Below, piece after piece: positions 42,681 through 55,235 of a stretch of 64,000 nt of DNA. The notes beneath the pieces were generated by a model, which was not told the origin of the DNA, ran no database searches, and was given only the letters and a program-made list of their open reading frames with translations. The translations under genes and the position numbers were made by a program. Each line of letters begins with the position of its first letter. The first letter of the stretch is position 1. The DNA is from Selaginella moellendorffii. Its lineage: Eukaryota > Streptophyta > Lycopodiopsida > Selaginellales > Selaginellaceae. Location: the NCBI RefSeq assembly GCF_000143415.4, contig NW_003314263.1:2534735-2598734 (forward strand), written 5' to 3'.

Positions 42681-45600
42681 ATGAGTCTCAGCGAGTACTA
42701 TTCAATGAGATTGGGCAACTAGTCTCGTTGCATACGCAGAGATGAAAACGATGATCCGAGTGGGTACACGTTTAGGTGCAATGATTTCGCAATCGTTCCT
42801 TGGGTATGGATATTGTTACCTTGTTGTACCTTATGATGTGAGCTTGCGTTTGGGCTCATAGGATGGTTTGGAGATGTTCTGTTTGCACGAGTTTGAGCTT
42901 GAGCTTGTGAGTGAGGCACATTAGCAACTCGAGGTTACACTTTGAGTTGGCAGGATTAATGTTAGCCTATCGTTGGTTCCATAAGTTGTTCTAGTGGTTC
43001 CGTGAGTTGTTCCTTGTACCATGGGTGAAAAGCAAACCTCCCTGGGTTTGCTGTGAGTGGCAAATAGGCTGGTCCATAGCTGTTTAGCACGGCACTAGTG
43101 GATCCTTCCTAGGCATGATTATGATTGGATCAATCAAGACTGTAGGGAATAGTCTATTGGTTCAAGTAATCATTGCCGTGCTCTCTCATAAACTTTTCTT
43201 TGATTGAACTGAAGGCAGTGTGAAAGCAAGTTTGAGGTTTGGTCAAAGATGAGACCGAAAAGAGAGTCGTCAGGGACGAAGGATCAAATACGTAAATCAT
43301 TTTCTCTTCTTGGAGAGATGATTTGCAACGATGTGTTAACTCATTGCTTGTGTTTACATTATGCAATCAAGAGTCCCTACCTTGATGCATGTTGGAAATG
43401 ATGGTCTTACAAATGGTGAGTTGTGGGATGGATAGCGGTGAAACGTTATACCATTTTGTCTAAGCTTGCTATGGAAGACTGGGGTTGCAATGCTCAATTC
43501 TTTTCCAGGGAACCTTGCTATTGCTCCTTGAGTAGCTTAGTGTTGGAATAGTTTTGAGATTGGTCGGAAAGAGAGTGGCATAAGCTTGTCTGTGTTATGA
43601 ACAAAAGTTAGTGGTGTTGGGTGTCGTAAATCTCTATTGGTGGAGTGTGGCATTTATGTTGCATTTTGTCGAATCGAGTTGGCATTTGATACTCACATAA
43701 ACGTTTAAAGTAATGACATAAGCCTTGCTCATTGCGTTACTCAATTGATGATCAAGTCATTGTGATTTATATCATATCCATGTGATAATGAGCAATGTGT
43801 TTACGAAGTTGCTTGGGTAAATGATGATCAACCCCAAAGTGGTTGATGGAGAAGCTAGTCTACTTGCACGAAGTAGCATTGTAGTAGCCTTGACTGGATT
43901 CTCAATGGTGGTCCATTATGCTAAGCTTATGTTGGTACCTTGTTTCCTTGAGGGTTTGCCCATAAGGTGTTGGAAAAGGGTTATAGCATTCATTTGTTAT
44001 AGCTCATCGGTTGATCCATTAGCACTTGGAATAAATTATTGGATGGAGAAGGTGTGTAGTTGGGGCATTGACATCACTAGCACTTGTGTTAGTGGAAGTG
44101 GCATTGTTATTTCAAGTGATGAGGAATTTTCCTTGGACCTTGATTTTTCATGTCATTTATCTTGTTAGTGTTTTGGCTTCACATTGGATCTTGAAGGTGA
44201 TTGAAGAAGAGTGTTAGTGCAATGTGGATATCCAAAGATGTGGTCTTAGTGATCAAGCTTTGGATGTTCATTTTGCACTTTGCGGATGACGGTGTTGGAT
44301 ATCGGTTAAATGGGCAAAGATGTTCGATGCTTAAGCATATTTTTGGATCATGAGAATTTTTGTTGAGGTGAACCTATGTGGAGTTGTTAGTAGGAGGAAG
44401 TTGGTTGAGTCTTGAAAGTTTGCAATTCTGGATTGAGAGTCATTCTTTCTCTAGGATGGAAAATTTTCCACAAATTTTCTTAGACTTTTCCAATGGCTGA
44501 TCTATTGATCACTTTGCTCGAAAACCATTCCATTTTTGAAAGCCAGTACAAACTAGTGAAGGGGTTGAAGTTGACTTCGGTTGGCTTAGATCTTAGTAGG
44601 TAGTTTGTATGATGCGGCCCGAAAGGGATGCTAACTTTTGGGGCTAAAGCAATTGAGTTGGATAGAGTCTGGAGTTGGTGTAGAAAAGTGGCTGTTGCGC
44701 TTTTCTAAGAAAGGTGACCCTTGTGCCTTTCTTTTATAGCGTTGTGCTTGGTGATAGTTTGCACCTTGCATTTCGTTATACTCTATGAGAGTAGTGAGCT
44801 CTCACTGATCTTGACTTGGTCTTGGTGGCCCTGCACCTTGGCTGAGGATGGTGATGTCCAACTTAGTTGTTTGAGGTTGAGATGTTGGTACCCGTACTAT
44901 AGCTTTGTCTATGAGGAGGTTGTGTACCGATATGAGTCCATCTCATGGTCTTCACTTTAGTTTCGACTGAGTGTTGATCACATAGCTAGCCTCTTCAAGG
45001 CATGCTCAGAGCTATTGACTAAATGCATTAGTGAGCTTATTGCGGTTGAGTTGGATTCGAGTGGTCATTTAGTTTGTGCTTGTCTATGAACTTTTATCTC
45101 GTACCTGGGGTATTATGTTCATGTTGGACAAGTATGTAACTCGATGACATGAGTTAGTGTTCGGGTCTTGTGAAGGCAAGTTGAAGGGCGATTGTTAGTT
45201 GATTTGCAACTAGTGATTACTTGTAGACTTTGTCAAAAAGACAGTTGACACTTGCTTTGCTCGATGATGATTTAGCAGTGGTGGGTTTGCTTGACCGGAT
45301 CGTGTTGCGGAGGATCGTGTTGTTGGACTTGCATGGTTTTCCATGTTGGCATGTTGACTATACCTCTATTGATATCATTTGGTTACATTTAATCCGTAGT
45401 GTTGGATTTCATTGAGTCTTGGACGTGGTGAATCACTCCTTGATGATGTGTTCTCTATAACTGAGTATTGTTAGAGGATTGGTCTCCGATACTAAGTATA
45501 GTATCTTCGACTTTGGTTAGCTTGGTTGCTGGAAAGCTCCAAGTGGTGATTCACTCTTGCTTTCTTCTAGCTTTGTCCTGATGTTGATGGCATTAAAGTG

Positions 45601-47659
45601 ATGCCTTGTCATTGATGTTGTTGACATTGAGATTCGAGTGAAATGAGATATCCTTCCAAGGATTGATATTGAGTTTCATTAGTCTTGATGAATATAGTGT
45701 TGATGATTTGGCTATAGTTTTGTGTTGTTGGCATTCGTGCATTTGCTAGTTAGCAACTGTGTTGACGTTCAAACGAACTGAGTGGCAAGTTGAGTTAGTT
45801 GTGTTCTAGACGAGATTATTTAGTAGAGGGTTGAGCTTTAGCTTTTCCTTGAAAAGTGATTTAGTCGTGGACTATGCTAACTCTACAAGAAGAAGAGTTA
45901 GTGATCGATATTAGAATGTTGAGTCCTTGCTGGATTTGAGTTCGGAATATAGCAATCATTAATGATTCTTTTTGAGCTTGTTATGAAGTGAGTTACGTCT
46001 TGCTATAGATGGATTCATGGAGGATCGTTTGATGATCACTTGTTAAGCATAACTTCGTTATACTTAGCTTTTGGATTGATGCAGAAATGCTCTTCATTAG
46101 CTTTGGCATTATGAAGTTTGGCTTATGGATGTGTTGAGGAAGATATTGTGGGTTGCACCATGATTTCTTCTTTAGCATTGAAGTTAGCTTCTATGAGACT
46201 TGTGATCATTATTAGGCAAGACTTAGTTATAGGCTTCTTCGAGCTTTTGGTTCTTGAGTTTTGTGCTTATTGTTCCATTTGTTAGAAGTTGTTGGGGAAG
46301 GCATTTTGGCTCATTAGCTTCGATGTTGAAGTTGGTTTTTGCATCTGGCAATCATTGGTGATGATTGACTATCATCTAGGGTAGTTGATTGTCCTTATCA
46401 CAAGTTTTGCTTGATTATTGTTGGTTTGGAATTATTTGCTATTCTTCGGGATGGTAGATTCTTTCTTCAATGATGATTATACATCACTACATTGATGAGC
46501 TGATTGACGATCTTTCATGATAGTTAGTTGTTCTCTTTGATGGCTTTTGGCTTTTCGCAATACCACATATTCTTTGTGGTTTGCTCTGGATTGGTCTCTT
46601 GGGTTTGAGACATCAGTAGGATGTTGCTGACACTTGCTTAGGCAACTTGAGTTCCTTGGTGTTATTGGCTGGGATCTATCTGGATTGGCTAGTGCGATGA
46701 TTGGCATGAACACTATATTTGCTTGCTTTGCAACATTCATTTTGTTATGTTGATTATTGCTTGAGTTAGTTTTGATAGATTAGGATGTTATTTCCTTTGG
46801 GTGATACATTCGCGAGCATTTTGCTTGTCAGTCAATGATACTTTGTGTTCTTTGAGTTATCTTTCGTAAGTTGTTTAGCATTCTGTCTGCAATCTTTAAT
46901 AGTTAAACTTTATCATTGAGTTTACTTAATGATATACTTGCTATTGAATTTTGTTTAATGGTGAATCCTATGTTTACCAATTATGCTGATCTTGGTGGTT
47001 CTTATACTATAATACTAGTTTATCGGATGATAACTTACTTGGAATACTTTTGTGTTCTAATCTAAGCTTTATTCACTGATAATTAAATCTCTAAAAATAT
47101 CATTGTCTATGACTTTGATATTGTCCATCTATTGATCTTTGAGTTTGGGCTAGTAATGGGCAGACTGGCTTCGGCACTTCGTGTGCATGGTGAAATCTCT
47201 AGTCATGGGGTAGCTACTGTCGACTGGTCACATAACCCGCCTCTTTGTCGATGTTCCTTATTCCGTTGAAAGGGCGTGACCGTGTAAACAACTCTAAACT
47301 GCCTGTTTACAGTAGTCTATCTAAACCTTACTGACGGGTTTGGTTTCTTTGCTTAGGAGGGTTGGGGCCTCTGGCTTTTCTCTCTATGTTCCTACGGGCA
47401 GGGGCATATCACACTTTTGTAAGCTGGGTGACTCCCAGAGCAGCAAGGGTGGCTGATTCCGTTGGTCATTTCCTTGTCGGCGACGGCCGGAAGGTGTCTA
47501 AGCTGGTAGCGCATCCGCGTTAGACAAAGAGGTTTCCCCCTAACTCATTTAAGTTGGTGCATTTCTCACATAGTGTGAGTACTGTGAACTTTTTATGGAG
47601 TTGTTTCCTTGGCGGTATTCTAGACTGGAGTATGCATCGACGAGGACGTCGATTTTCCC
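42681..47659 (+). other. Non-coding internal region of A-young
   Basis: Five kilobases of T/G-rich DNA with only short frames. Homologous, with decay, to the internal parts of A-old, so the sequence is conserved as a family without coding. Confidence 0.75.
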
Positions 47660-47672
47660 AAGGGGGGGAGAG
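47660..47672 (+). promoter_or_regulatory. Polypurine tract, A-young
   Basis: AAGGGGGGGAGAG directly before the 3' LTR; expected primer for plus-strand synthesis. Confidence 0.9.
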
Positions 47673-48814
47673 TGTCGCGAATGTGACTTCAGGTATCGAA
47701 AGTTACCTGTCGGCCAGTCCTTACGGACACTCTTACCTTACTGCCACGACGGCAGGAGATCGGTATTGCTGGACCCTTTATTAGTCTCTCTTGTTCAAGT
47801 GTTAGTAAACTGGGCTTAGCACCTATACTTAGCCAGATGGACATAAGGTAGGAACTCCTATGTGTTTCTAGCTGAGCATACTCGGCCTGGCTTTTAGTTC
47901 TCTTTTGCTCTGTCTTGCACTAGCTTGACAAGAACCCTCGCATATTGAGATTAGTCCCTCAATATTGCTACATGATAGCTTACCGTGTCTGCCAAACACC
48001 CTCGCTATCATGCCCTTTGTGTTAGTCTCAATTCGTCCCAGATGCTATTTATGGAAAGTGTCCAGATTTGCTCATTTGGCATATCTACGGAATGTAGAGA
48101 TCGTCCTGAACACAATGGTGTTCGTCCCGTGTCCAAATTCGCAATCTAAGGACATTCCATATTTAGTAAGTTTTGAGCTTGTCCCAGAGACTAACTCCTG
48201 ATACTAAGGGAGGCTTGGGGTGAAAGCCCAAAGCGTGTGTTCCTCAAGGGGGGGGGGCTATGGGGGGTTCCAAATGTATAGTAGGGATAGTGGGTAGGTC
48301 GGGCATGGCCGACCAACCTGAGGCATAGTCTAGCTCCCGCTTGCGTGCTTGTCCTTGTTCTGCGTCCGGCTTGGGTCTAAGCCCAAGTTCCATTCCATGC
48401 TAGCTGGTGGAGTACCCATACTCTCACGTTAGGCCACCGGTATGCCGAAATAGCGCCAAACTCCGTTTGGCTCCGTTTTGCGTGTTAGTCCTGGCATTGG
48501 GATGTTGGTTGCTTTAGGACTGTTCCAAGTCGCTCCGGGCTCCTGTCCCTTCGCTCCTTGGGCTATATGCTCGGGAGTTGCTCCGTGGTCTGGTTCCATC
48601 ACTCCTTGGCGTCACGCTTAGGAGTTTGGCACCGTTCCTTCGTTCAGTGGCCCAAGGCCCTGAACCTCGGGTTCCTATGGACACGTGGCATGGACACGTG
48701 GTATGTGACACGTGGCATCTGTCACGTGGCACAAAGAGGGTTTAGGTTCCGCTTCGTGGTGTTATCCTATGGTAAATCACCATAGGATAAAGGGTCAAAA
48801 CCACGTGCGCTACA
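47673..48814 (+). repeat. A-young 3' LTR, 1142 bp
   Basis: TGTCGCGAATG ... GTGCGCTACA, complete. Carries the G-run plus GGTTCCAAATGTATAGTAGG module at 48248-48292. Confidence 0.95.
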
Positions 48815-51800
48815 GTATGGACCTATCCTCGAGGAGTAGCATGTCGAGAGGACATGGCTCTCCACTCAAGTTTATGCGTGAACTTGTGCGCAATGTGGTG
48901 GATGGAAAGGGGTCAGTAAGGGAACGACATTGGGATCTTGGGAATAGTATAAAGGTTTCCTTAAAGAGTTGAGGATGTGATCCAGATGAGCGTTTGATGC
49001 AACAAATGGGCTAATGTAGTTGTGGTAAACAACTATAGTTGGGATCACGGGAAAGATGTAGACTCTAAAAAAATAAAGATTACCCTCACAAGATTACCCT
49101 CATATAGTTGAGGTTGGTGCTCATAAATTTGAGATTGGAATTGATAACCATGGGAGGTTAAATATGGAAGAGGACACAAGTCCTTGAAATGGTAGCTGGG
49201 GCTACCTCTAATAAATGCTGGAGTTGGGGGTGTACTTAGAGGATGAGTTGGTATTCTCATCACATAAACAAGTGGTCATAAGGGGTAAAAAGTTACCCCA
49301 AGAGAACAAAATCAAGTGTTGGAGTAACACTTGCAAAGATGGTCCTTGTAAGTAGAACATGAATATAATAAGTTGTATTCCAATGAGCTAAAACCTCAAA
49401 AGTAGGACCTCACAGGTCATCAGATTAACAAAGTCTAAAAAAGATGACTTAAATAGAGTCAAGGAATAATCCTAAGGGATTGATGGAAGCATTTGGACTG
49501 AGGTGTTTGAACCCTACGAAGGATGGGGGGATTATAGGATCCAAGTATGAGAATAGTGGGTATTTCATCGATGGCAGAATGTGCCATACTAAAGTTGTGG
49601 GAAAGGTGTTCCCCAAAAGAAAGCAACTTTGGCATAAAGTTACTATGGTGTAGTGCTAATTGATAGTTGGTATGAGAAACGACTGCTTTGGTCTTAGCAA
49701 AGACCTCAACACAAGAGGGAAGTGTCGTAAAGGTGGGCTTGTAGAGCCGATGGTGTGAAGACACCGAATGTGCCAAGGCAAGTTGCCTTGAGGTCAAATT
49801 AGTGGGTTCATAAGAACCCTTTCCCAAAGGAATCCTAATGGAAATGGGAATGGCATAGCCTAAGCTGGAAAGTATGTGATTAGAGTGTGGTGACCCAAAT
49901 AATGATAGAGGTGTGGAAGCACCAACAATGAGTTGTAGAACTTGACAACTATGAAATAACTAAGCAAAAGGTGCAAAATAATTGGTTAAACTGGTAGAAG
50001 GTAACTACCTAAGACTTTTTATTGGGATAAAGAAGTTAGATATACCCTTATGAGGGAGAAATTTCTTATGTTGTGATATAATAAATCAATGTCGTAAAGG
50101 GAATGCTCATTGCCAAAAAAGCCATCATTGGGACACCCAAACACTCTAGAACACCAGGAGGGGGTGTTTGGTGTTGTGAAGGCAATAGATAATGCCCAAG
50201 GGATAAAGTCTTTAGCGAATGATGGATAATCCAAATGTCCAAGGTTGCGGAGACAGGAGAAGTCTGTCTACCCAAATTAGACAAAGCCAAAAAGGGATTT
50301 TGGCAAGATTAGTGATGGGCATATAAAAGCCCATAAGTAGCAATGGTAATCCCAGTATATAGGATTATAAAGTGAGCAAACCTAGATTGAGGAACCACTT
50401 CCTAGGTTGTTAGGTACGTTCATCCCTATAAATATTCGCCAAAGCATGGTAGAAAGTGCAAAGCTATCTTCCTAGTTTGAAAGAGAATGACCGAAGGAAA
50501 TGTATGAGGCCAAAAGGCAAGTAGTAAAGGGATAGACCCGAACCATAGGAATTGACAGGCATAACCAAGGGTGGTTATGCAAATTAGGAGTGGAGAATTA
50601 AGTGGGTACTCAAGCATGTTGTCACTAGCAATCGTGATGCCATGGAGAGTCTAAAGTATGGAATTGTCTATGATAGACTATATGGCAATTAGAAAGCTTG
50701 CGAAAGGAGAAGCCTTAGCAAATTAAGGGATAGAGTTCCTTCAAAAAGTTCCCAAAGACAATTCTAAGTAGCTTGATACCTAGAAAGCCAAATGTAAATG
50801 GTTCATAGAACGCACGAAATCAAAGTGGCACAACAAAAGCGTGGTCTTGAAGCTTGCCATGAGGCGAGGCTATCAAGGTTGGGGAAGTAGTTTCCGAGTG
50901 TTCAAAGAGAGGGCTTTGAATGAAAGTCAATGGTTGAGGACTTTCATGCTTATGCATGAACCATGTTACGGTGGCCGGATGACTTGCTAAGTGAGATTGG
51001 CAAGTCGGGGGAACAAATACCTTAGTTGAAGGTGCTAACTTCAAAAAGGGTGGCCCATGGGGCCAAGTATGGAAGAGTTCATGCATGATCATAAACATGT
51101 CAAGTGAGAAGACTTGGCAATATGGAGGAACTAAATTTCTAAGTTGTGATCTATAGCGCGTTTTAAGTATATGTTGGTGCATCGGCATGGGGAGTCACGC
51201 TAAGCATCTTGTGTGATGCCATCCGTAGATGCATATATGGAGGTTGGGTTCGAGTTCCGACCCTCTAGTGCTTGGGTTCAAGTCCCAACTCACTAGGGCA
51301 TGGTGATGGTTTGGAATATGAGGACACTTATTTTTTGATGATCATGGACTCTTAGTAAGGAGACTAACTTGGGCACACCGCCAAGTGAGGAGATGCCCCG
51401 GAGTCATAATACACGGTTAGATTGCTTAATATGAAAGCTCAGGATATCTAACTTAAACACTTTGGTGCAAAGGGCACCAAGGACGTGGTGAATGAGATGG
51501 GGACACTCAGTCTCAATTGCTATGGACCCTTGGCCGGAAGGGCTGGTTTGGGCGCACCGCCAAGTGTGGGGGATGCCCCCGAGGTCATGGTTAACAACTT
51601 AAAAGTCTAGGAGACCAGTACTTATAGGCAAACTTGTTAAGGTGCCGAGGTTAAATCATTAGGTGATCTTATGGCTAAAAACAAAGATAAGGTCCTTGTG
51701 AGGTTAAAGAATAAGGTTCCTAGTTCAAAGTGTTGATTTGAACTATTGATGATGGTGTGGCTTGGGCAAGGGGACCAAGTGGGAAGAACACCTAAGGGAA

Positions 51801-51919
51801 ATGATCTGTGTCAAAGCGATGGCATAGTGAGTCTGAGGAGAGTAGTCTTTATAAGAGAAAGAGACCCATAAGAGGGTCACAAAGTTGGGCCGTGGATAAA
51901 GCCCATAGCAGAAAATGCT
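48815..51919 (+). other. Family-B internal region, right part, non-coding
   Basis: Continues the B internal sequence broken at 41472. No recognisable protein. Its 3' half is found again, diverged, at 58731-60526. Confidence 0.6.
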
Positions 51920-53361
51920 TTCACCCAATTGCCTATATTAGTATTCGGACTTGGACTCGGACTCGGTCTCGGACTCGGTCTTGGTCTCGCTCTCGGTCCC
52001 GGTTTCATCATGGACTCCATCTCGGGCTCCATCTTGGGTCCATCTCGGACTCTATCTTGGATCCATCTCGGACTCCATCTCGGATCCATCTCGGACTCCA
52101 TCTCAGTCCATCTTGAGTCCATCTCGGACTCCATCTCGAGTCCATCTCGGACTCCATCTCAGACTCTATCTCGAGTCCATCTCGGACTCCATCTCGAACT
52201 CCATCTCAGGTCCTTCTTGGACTCCATCTCGAACTCTATTTCGGACTCCATCTTGGACTCCATCTTGTACTCCATCTCAGACTCCATCTCAAACTCTTCC
52301 AAGTGCCATATGTTGGTCCTCTTGTGTCCCTTTTCTAGAGACTCATTTATTGCTTGCTTTGTGCTTGTTCCTTGAGTACTTCGTAGGGAGTTCCACTCCC
52401 GCTCTTTACCTTTCAAGTTGGAGCTTTTAGTCCAAACATGTTATGCTTGTTTGGATTTTGCTTCGGCCACTACCATGTAGCACCCTTCCGGCTCCACTTT
52501 GGGGCCTAGGATTTTGTGTCTCACAACTCCACCACCCATAGACAAAGTTCAATGTCCTCATCGAACGATAAACTATTTTATAAAGTAATACCAACTTATA
52601 TTACCCTTACCATCCTTGGCCCCCACCAATATTCGTCAATGGTTTGATACTGAAGGCTCACCATGCTTAGCCTATCCTCTAAGGAACATAGTCTCTCCAA
52701 CTTAGAGGCTCATTCGACCATTTGTGGTTGTTCTCTCTTTTTATTGGTTTGGTTCTCACTAAATCTATTAAAGACACCTCCTTTATCTCAATCCTACTAT
52801 TCATTCTTGAGTAGTCTTAGTTTCCATCGATATAACCTTTGCCCTTTAGAACTTTTAGATTTGACTTCTTAGAGTTAATTTTCTATGTGTCTCTGACACC
52901 TTACATTACACATATAGTGCAACTCCACTTCCTCATCCTAGGAAGTTTTTTACTTGAGGGCACCATCATCTTCTCTCCAATTTCATACCGCCTTTGGCAT
53001 TAAGTTCCCGTTATCATAATTTGTGCTAGTGCTATCCACAGCCCTATCATTTGGCTACCTTACCACTCCCTCCCTTGGAGCTTCCATTTTCGCTATATCG
53101 GAGTAATTGAGAATTCATCCTTGGAAAGACATTGTCTTTCCCACAATCCGTTAGCACCCCACACATTAGTGTTCTTGGCCTAACTTTGCCATTTGGATTC
53201 TTTCCCATGATTCCCATGGCTCTTTTCTTAGCTACTAATCTTTTGCTCCTATCCTTGATTGTTGCACCTAGCAACATAGGATCACTACCTCCATTCTCGA
53301 GGTATCCTTTCGGTTCCATAGCAAAGACTTTACTTTGCCAAGTCCAATGGGTGTTCACCTG
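51920..53361 (-). repeat. Inverted segment in family B (minisatellite, LTR start, internal end)
   Basis: Relative to the B-like copy at 59690-60620 and to the B 5' LTR, this 1.44-kb block lies in reverse: minisatellite as TCGGACTCCATCTC units (51945-52300), then LTR text up to the inverted LTR start GTGTCTCACA ending at 52525, then the inverted end of the internal region to 53361 (GTGTTCACC). Confidence 0.75.
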
Positions 53362-54307
53362 TAGTTCGAAAAATATAATAGGGAGAGTGTGGGCGTTGGA
53401 TCCTAGTGGAGCTAGTTTAGCCAGGAAAGGCCAGTTTGGCCCAGGAAGGCTGTGCCTAAGTGTTAGGTGATGGGATAACCACTGGGATGTCCAAGGCTAG
53501 AGTGAATATGGACCGAGTTTAATGAAGTGTTCAAGAGTAGGCTCTAGTTCCCCCAGGAGATCGAATGGTTGATGCTCCCAGTCCAAGTGTGGGTGGCATT
53601 ACCTACTTGGATATTAGGCGTGGCTCAACGGAATCTCACTCTAAGCCCATGGCTAGAGCACCCAAAGGCGGAAGGCGGGGAGAGTACTCATGAGGCCCAC
53701 ATAGAGCCACAGTGTTCCGAAATGTTGTCCCAAAGTCCCAGACTGTGGAAAGAAAGAGGAGTAGCCCTCTGGTGTGGTGACCAAGGACACAGTCGCATGG
53801 TGAGTAAATCCTAGAGGACCATGGGATTTAGTGGTTAGGCCTATGGGCCTTGATCCAGTGGCAATGTTGGCAAACACAGCCATGGACAGAAAGGGACTTG
53901 GTGGGGACTGAAAAAGAGATATTGGGGAAGGCTATTCCCTATGTTTACGGGCATCTTAAGGATGCTAAGGAGTGGATTTGGGATGACCACTCATGAACAG
54001 ATGGCCCAGTCTTGGAGAGACGGGATTGCAATGCAAGTGGTGTTGGACCACTGATGTGACCAAGGTGAATGGGCATGGCCTAGCGTAACGGGCTGATATG
54101 TCGGTGGTACTTTGGGGTGTCGGTCATGGGATCGGACACGTGGAGCACTTGGACCAAGTGCAAAGGTTGAGTGGCATGGATGCCATCCTTGGAGTTAGCA
54201 AGCCCCAAGTCCTGAATTGGACTTATGGAGGTTGTGAGTGAGACTCCTCCTAGTGGTCGGAGAGGTGTTAAGTGACTAAAGTAAAATGGAAAAATTAATC
54301 ATTTACA
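53362..54307 (+). repeat. Family-B 3' LTR, right part in normal orientation
   Basis: From ATAATAGGGAGAGTG to AATCATTTACA, parallel to 40150-41383 of the 5' LTR but with one copy of the 290-bp unit. Confidence 0.85.
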
Positions 54308-54365
54308 TTAAGTTCCACTTCGTGGTTTTTCTATGGTAAATCAAAGATAAAAGGTGAAAACTACA
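54308..54365 (+). repeat. A-old 5' LTR, last 58 bp
   Basis: AGTTCCACTTCGTGG ... AACTACA, corresponding to the end of the young A LTR. Followed by the PBS relic. Confidence 0.8.
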
Positions 54366-55235
54366 TTTAGTATCAGAGGATGAGTCTCAGCAAGTACTAT
54401 CCAATAAAATTGAGCAACTAATCTTGTTGCATATGCAAAAATGAAAACAATGATCCAAATGGATACACATTTAGGTGCTAAGACATTGCATTTGTTCCTT
54501 AAGTATGGATTTTGGTTACCTTTTTATACTATGTTGTATGAGCTTGTGCTTGGGCTCATGTGTGAGCTATATTAGCAAATTAGGTTACACTTTTAGTTGA
54601 CAAGATTACCATGAGTGGTTCCATATACCATAAGTAAAGGTAAACCTCCCATAAGTTTGCTATGAGTAGTGAATAGGCTGATCTGTAGCTATTTAGTACA
54701 ACAATAGTGGATCCTTCTTAGGTATGATTATGAATGGATCAATCAAAACTATAAGGATTAATCTATTGGTTTAAGTAGTCAATGCTATGCTCTTTTATAA
54801 ACTTTCCTTGGATTAAACTGAAGGCAATGCAAATGTAGGCTTGAGGTTTAGTCAAGATGAGACTAAAAAGAGAGTTATTAGGGACGAAAGATCAAACATG
54901 TAAATCATTTTCTCTTCTTGGAGAGATAATTTGGCAATAAAATGTGATTTTATTGCTTGTGTTCACATCATGCAATCAAGAGTCCCTATCTTGATGCATA
55001 TTGAAAATGATAGTGTTACAAGTGGTGAGTCTTGGGATGGATAATAGTGGAGCATTAAACCATTTTATCTAAGCTTGCTATTGAAAACTTGGATTAAAAT
55101 GCTTAATTCTTTTTCTAGGAATCTTGCTATTACTTCTTGAGTAGCATGGTGTTAGATTAGTGTTAAGTTTTCTTGAATAGGGAGTGGTGTGAACTTATCC
55201 ATGTTATGAACAAAAGCTAATAGTGTTGGGTGTTG

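Larger units (their letters stand above)
41468..48819 (+). mobile_element. Young family-A LTR element (A-young), 7.3 kb, TSD GTATG
   Basis: Element proper 41473-48814, flanked by perfect GTATG (41468-41472 and 48815-48819). LTRs 41473-42666 (with N gap) and 47673-48814 start TGTYGCGAATG and end GTGCGCTACA. PBS TGGTATCAGAGG at 42669-42680; polypurine tract AAGGGGGGGAGAG at 47660-47672. The 5.0-kb internal region has no frame above about 115 codons and no gag, protease, RT, RNase H or integrase motif on either strand. A complete, recently inserted but non-coding LTR element, i.e. LARD-like. Confidence 0.92.
39576..54307 (+). mobile_element. Family-B LTR element, non-autonomous, interrupted by young A
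   Basis: Inserted in the A-old 5' LTR: left flank TTAGA (39571-39575) and right flank TTAAG (54308-54312) each differ by one G-to-A from TTAGG, the word at this place in the young A LTR. 5' LTR 39576-41383, PBS 41387-41397, internal 41398-41472 plus 48815-51919, rearranged 3' part 51920-54307. Ends are TGTGAGAC ... TTACA. No gag, RT or integrase motif is seen in about 3.2 kb of internal DNA, so it looks like a LARD-type element moved in trans. Confidence 0.75.

Noticed and set aside
42681-47659. Possible gag or pol in the A-young internal region
   Set aside because: No frame above about 115 codons and no RT, protease, integrase or zinc-knuckle motif on either strand.
51808-52430. Repeated Ser/Asp- and Arg/Ser-rich open frames, up to 159 codons
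   Set aside because: Same minisatellite in reverse orientation; overlapping frames on both strands are equally open.
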